The notes beneath the pieces are model-generated. The model saw only the letters and a program-made list of their open reading frames with translations, made no database searches and was not told where the DNA came from. A stretch of DNA of 64,000 bases from positions 62,001 to 126,000 of the forward strand of contig JAWKZS010000007.1 of assembly GCA_041395845.1 (NCBI GenBank), written 5' to 3'. Below are positions 62,975 to 64,000 of this stretch, one piece after another; positions within the stretch are counted from its first letter, which is position 1, and each line of letters begins with the position of its first letter. The DNA comes from Ch67 sp041395845 (GTDB lineage: Bacteria; Pseudomonadota; Gammaproteobacteria; Pseudomonadales; Ketobacteraceae). Position numbers and translations under genes: made by a program.

Positions 62975-63886
62975 ATGAACAGCTATACCGCACGTCTCAT
63001 CAAGAAAGGTTTACGCCTGCAACGCCCGCTGCTGCTGCAGGTTTCCCACCCGGGCCAGATTGCGCCACTACAGGGCCTGCTGGAAACGCTGGCGCTGCTG
63101 CCGGCGCACACGCGGCAACACCGGCACCACATCGGCAATATCCCGGTCCTCGAAATCCACAATCTGCGCGGCGATCGGGTGCGGGGCCGCTACCTGGTGT
63201 ACATCCACGGCGGTGGTTTCAATCTGGGCTCGCCGGATTCCCACCGCAGTTTTGCTGCCCGCCTGATGCAGGCCGGCCGTTTCGAGGCCCTGTTCATGCC
63301 GCGCTACCGGCTGGCACCGCGCCACCCCTGGCCGGCGGGACTCGACGATGTGAGCACCTTGTGGCTTGCCCTTCAGCAACAGCACCCGGACGCTGAATTC
63401 TGTCTGGCCGGGGAATCCGCCGGCGCCAACCTGGCCCTGGGACTGTGCCTGCGGCTGCGGGACGGCGTCCAACCGCTGCCGCGCCGGGTCTACCTGCATT
63501 CACCCTGGCTGGACGTGAGTCTGTCGGGTGCGTCGTACCACGACAACTCGCTGGAAGACGGCTTCATCGGCACCCACCCTGCCCGCCGACAGTGGCTGCG
63601 GCGCGTTTTTTCCGGTCATTACAGCGCTGACCACGATCCGGCCCACCCCCACATTTCCCCGCTGTTCGCCGACCTGCACGGCTTGCCGCCGCTGCTGGTG
63701 CAACCCGGCGCCAAGGAAATCTTTCTGGCAGACAGCCACACGCTCAAGCAACGCTGTGATGCGGCAGGTACCGCGTGCGAGCTGGATATCTGGCCAGGCA
63801 TGTGGCACGGTTTTGCGCTGTTCGCGCCGCTGCTGCCCGAGGCCAACCGGGCCATCGCCAGGGCCGGCCGCTGGCTGCGCCCCTGA
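62975..63886 (+). CDS. Alpha/beta hydrolase, hormone-sensitive-lipase (HSL) family
   Basis: 303 aa from the ATG at 62975 (MNSYTARLIKKG); the frame is open back into the AraC gene but those residues are out-of-frame translation. Oxyanion-hole motif YIHGGGFNLG (residues 77-86), PRYRLAPRHPWPAGLDD, nucleophile Ser148 in LAGESAGANLAL, an acidic residue around Glu248/Asp253 in KEIFLADS, and His278 in MWHGF. An esterase or lipase acting on short acyl esters is expected. No signal peptide is visible, so it is cytoplasmic. Located downstream of the AraC regulator and near the acyl-CoA genes, it suggests a small lipid-handling cluster. Confidence 0.9.
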   Translation: MNSYTARLIKKGLRLQRPLLLQVSHPGQIAPLQGLLETLALLPAHTRQHRHHIGNIPVLEIHNLRGDRVRGRYLVYIHGGGFNLGSPDSHRSFAARLMQAGRFEALFMPRYRLAPRHPWPAGLDDVSTLWLALQQQHPDAEFCLAGESAGANLALGLCLRLRDGVQPLPRRVYLHSPWLDVSLSGASYHDNSLEDGFIGTHPARRQWLRRVFSGHYSADHDPAHPHISPLFADLHGLPPLLVQPGAKEIFLADSHTLKQRCDAAGTACELDIWPGMWHGFALFAPLLPEANRAIARAGRWLRP

Positions 63887-63967
63887 ATCCGTCCTGCCCC
63901 TTCCCCCCGGGGGCAATTCTGCTAGACTGCGCACACTTCACACCTCAACGGGGATGTACCTGCGTCG

Positions 63968-64000
63968 ATGCCACAAAAGCTGCCCAAGGATTCCGTGGGA
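63968..64000 (+). CDS. metX: Start of probable homoserine O-acyltransferase MetX (cut by window end)
   Basis: The 11 visible codons read MPQKLPKDSVG, resembling the N-terminus of Pseudomonas-type MetX (MPxxFPPDSVGLVTPQ). In Pseudomonas metX follows shortly after the pilT-yggS-proC-yggT block, which agrees. An extended -10 box (TGCTAGACT, around 63920-63928) lies upstream. Evidence is short, so the call rests mainly on synteny. It would start methionine synthesis from homoserine, adding to the SAM-cycle genes at the left of the window. Confidence 0.55.
   Translation, partial: MPQKLPKDSVG

Overview
The window looks like a chromosome segment from a GC-rich marine-type gammaproteobacterium, in or near the Pseudomonadales/Oceanospirillales (Alcanivorax-like; an inference from gene content and order, not a species call). 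Almost every block matches Pseudomonas aeruginosa neighbourhoods: tkt-epd, ArsR/methyltransferase regulator-metK, ahcY and metF, bioA-rsmE, the full pilGHIJK-chpABC type IV pilus chemosensory cluster, gshB-tonB3-yqgE-ruvX-pyrR-pyrB-pyrX, pilTU-yggS-proC-yggT-yggU, and the first codons of a probable metX at the right edge. I saw no tRNA, rRNA, CRISPR array, prophage or insertion sequence.

Layout. 0-1.2 kb: two tandem paralogous lipoproteins, the first cut by the window edge. 1.4-6.3 kb, minus strand: recQ, tkt and an epd/gap-like gene. 6.4-11.2 kb: methionine/SAM cycle block (SahR-like regulator, metK, ahcY, metF) with a perfect 24-bp operator-like palindrome over the regulator's -35 box. 11.4-15.5 kb: soluble PAS-PAS chemoreceptor, HDOD protein, bioA. 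15.5-19.7 kb, minus strand: fbp, then a tightly coupled cassette of an 8-TM membrane protein, an AHH-type nuclease toxin and an Imm11-type immunity protein. 19.8-28.3 kb: rsmE, then a minus-strand set of two PAS histidine kinases, a lone receiver and an Hpt-REC-REC-GGDEF protein. 28.5-30.2 kb: SulP transporter. 30.2-43.1 kb: Pil-Chp system. 43.4-49.2 kb: gshB, tonB3-like, yqgE, ruvX, pyrR, pyrB, pyrX. 49.2-51.1 kb: GT-C-like membrane protein. 51.4-57.4 kb: pilU, pilT, yggS, a PDC sensor, proC, yggT, yggU. 57.5-59.5 kb: dynamin-like GTPase. 59.5-63.9 kb: degenerate thiolase, MaoC hydratase, divergent AraC regulator and an HSL-type hydrolase.

How it works together. The Pil-Chp genes and the pilT/pilU motors form one twitching-motility and surface-sensing module, and a c-di-GMP phosphorelay and a soluble chemoreceptor lie nearby. 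metK, ahcY and metF, with bioA as a SAM user and metX at the edge, make a methionine/SAM theme.

Most notable signals: (1) three copies of a structured intergenic element whose two-hairpin core is conserved while its 25-30 bp outer arms differ in sequence but stay paired; (2) the membrane protein-AHH nuclease-Imm11 cassette; (3) a thiolase that has lost its nucleophilic Cys and its GHP His, coupled to a MaoC hydratase; (4) about five frame breaks in 2.8 kb (pilT, yggS, PDC sensor twice, proC), more likely a local sequence-quality problem than decay.
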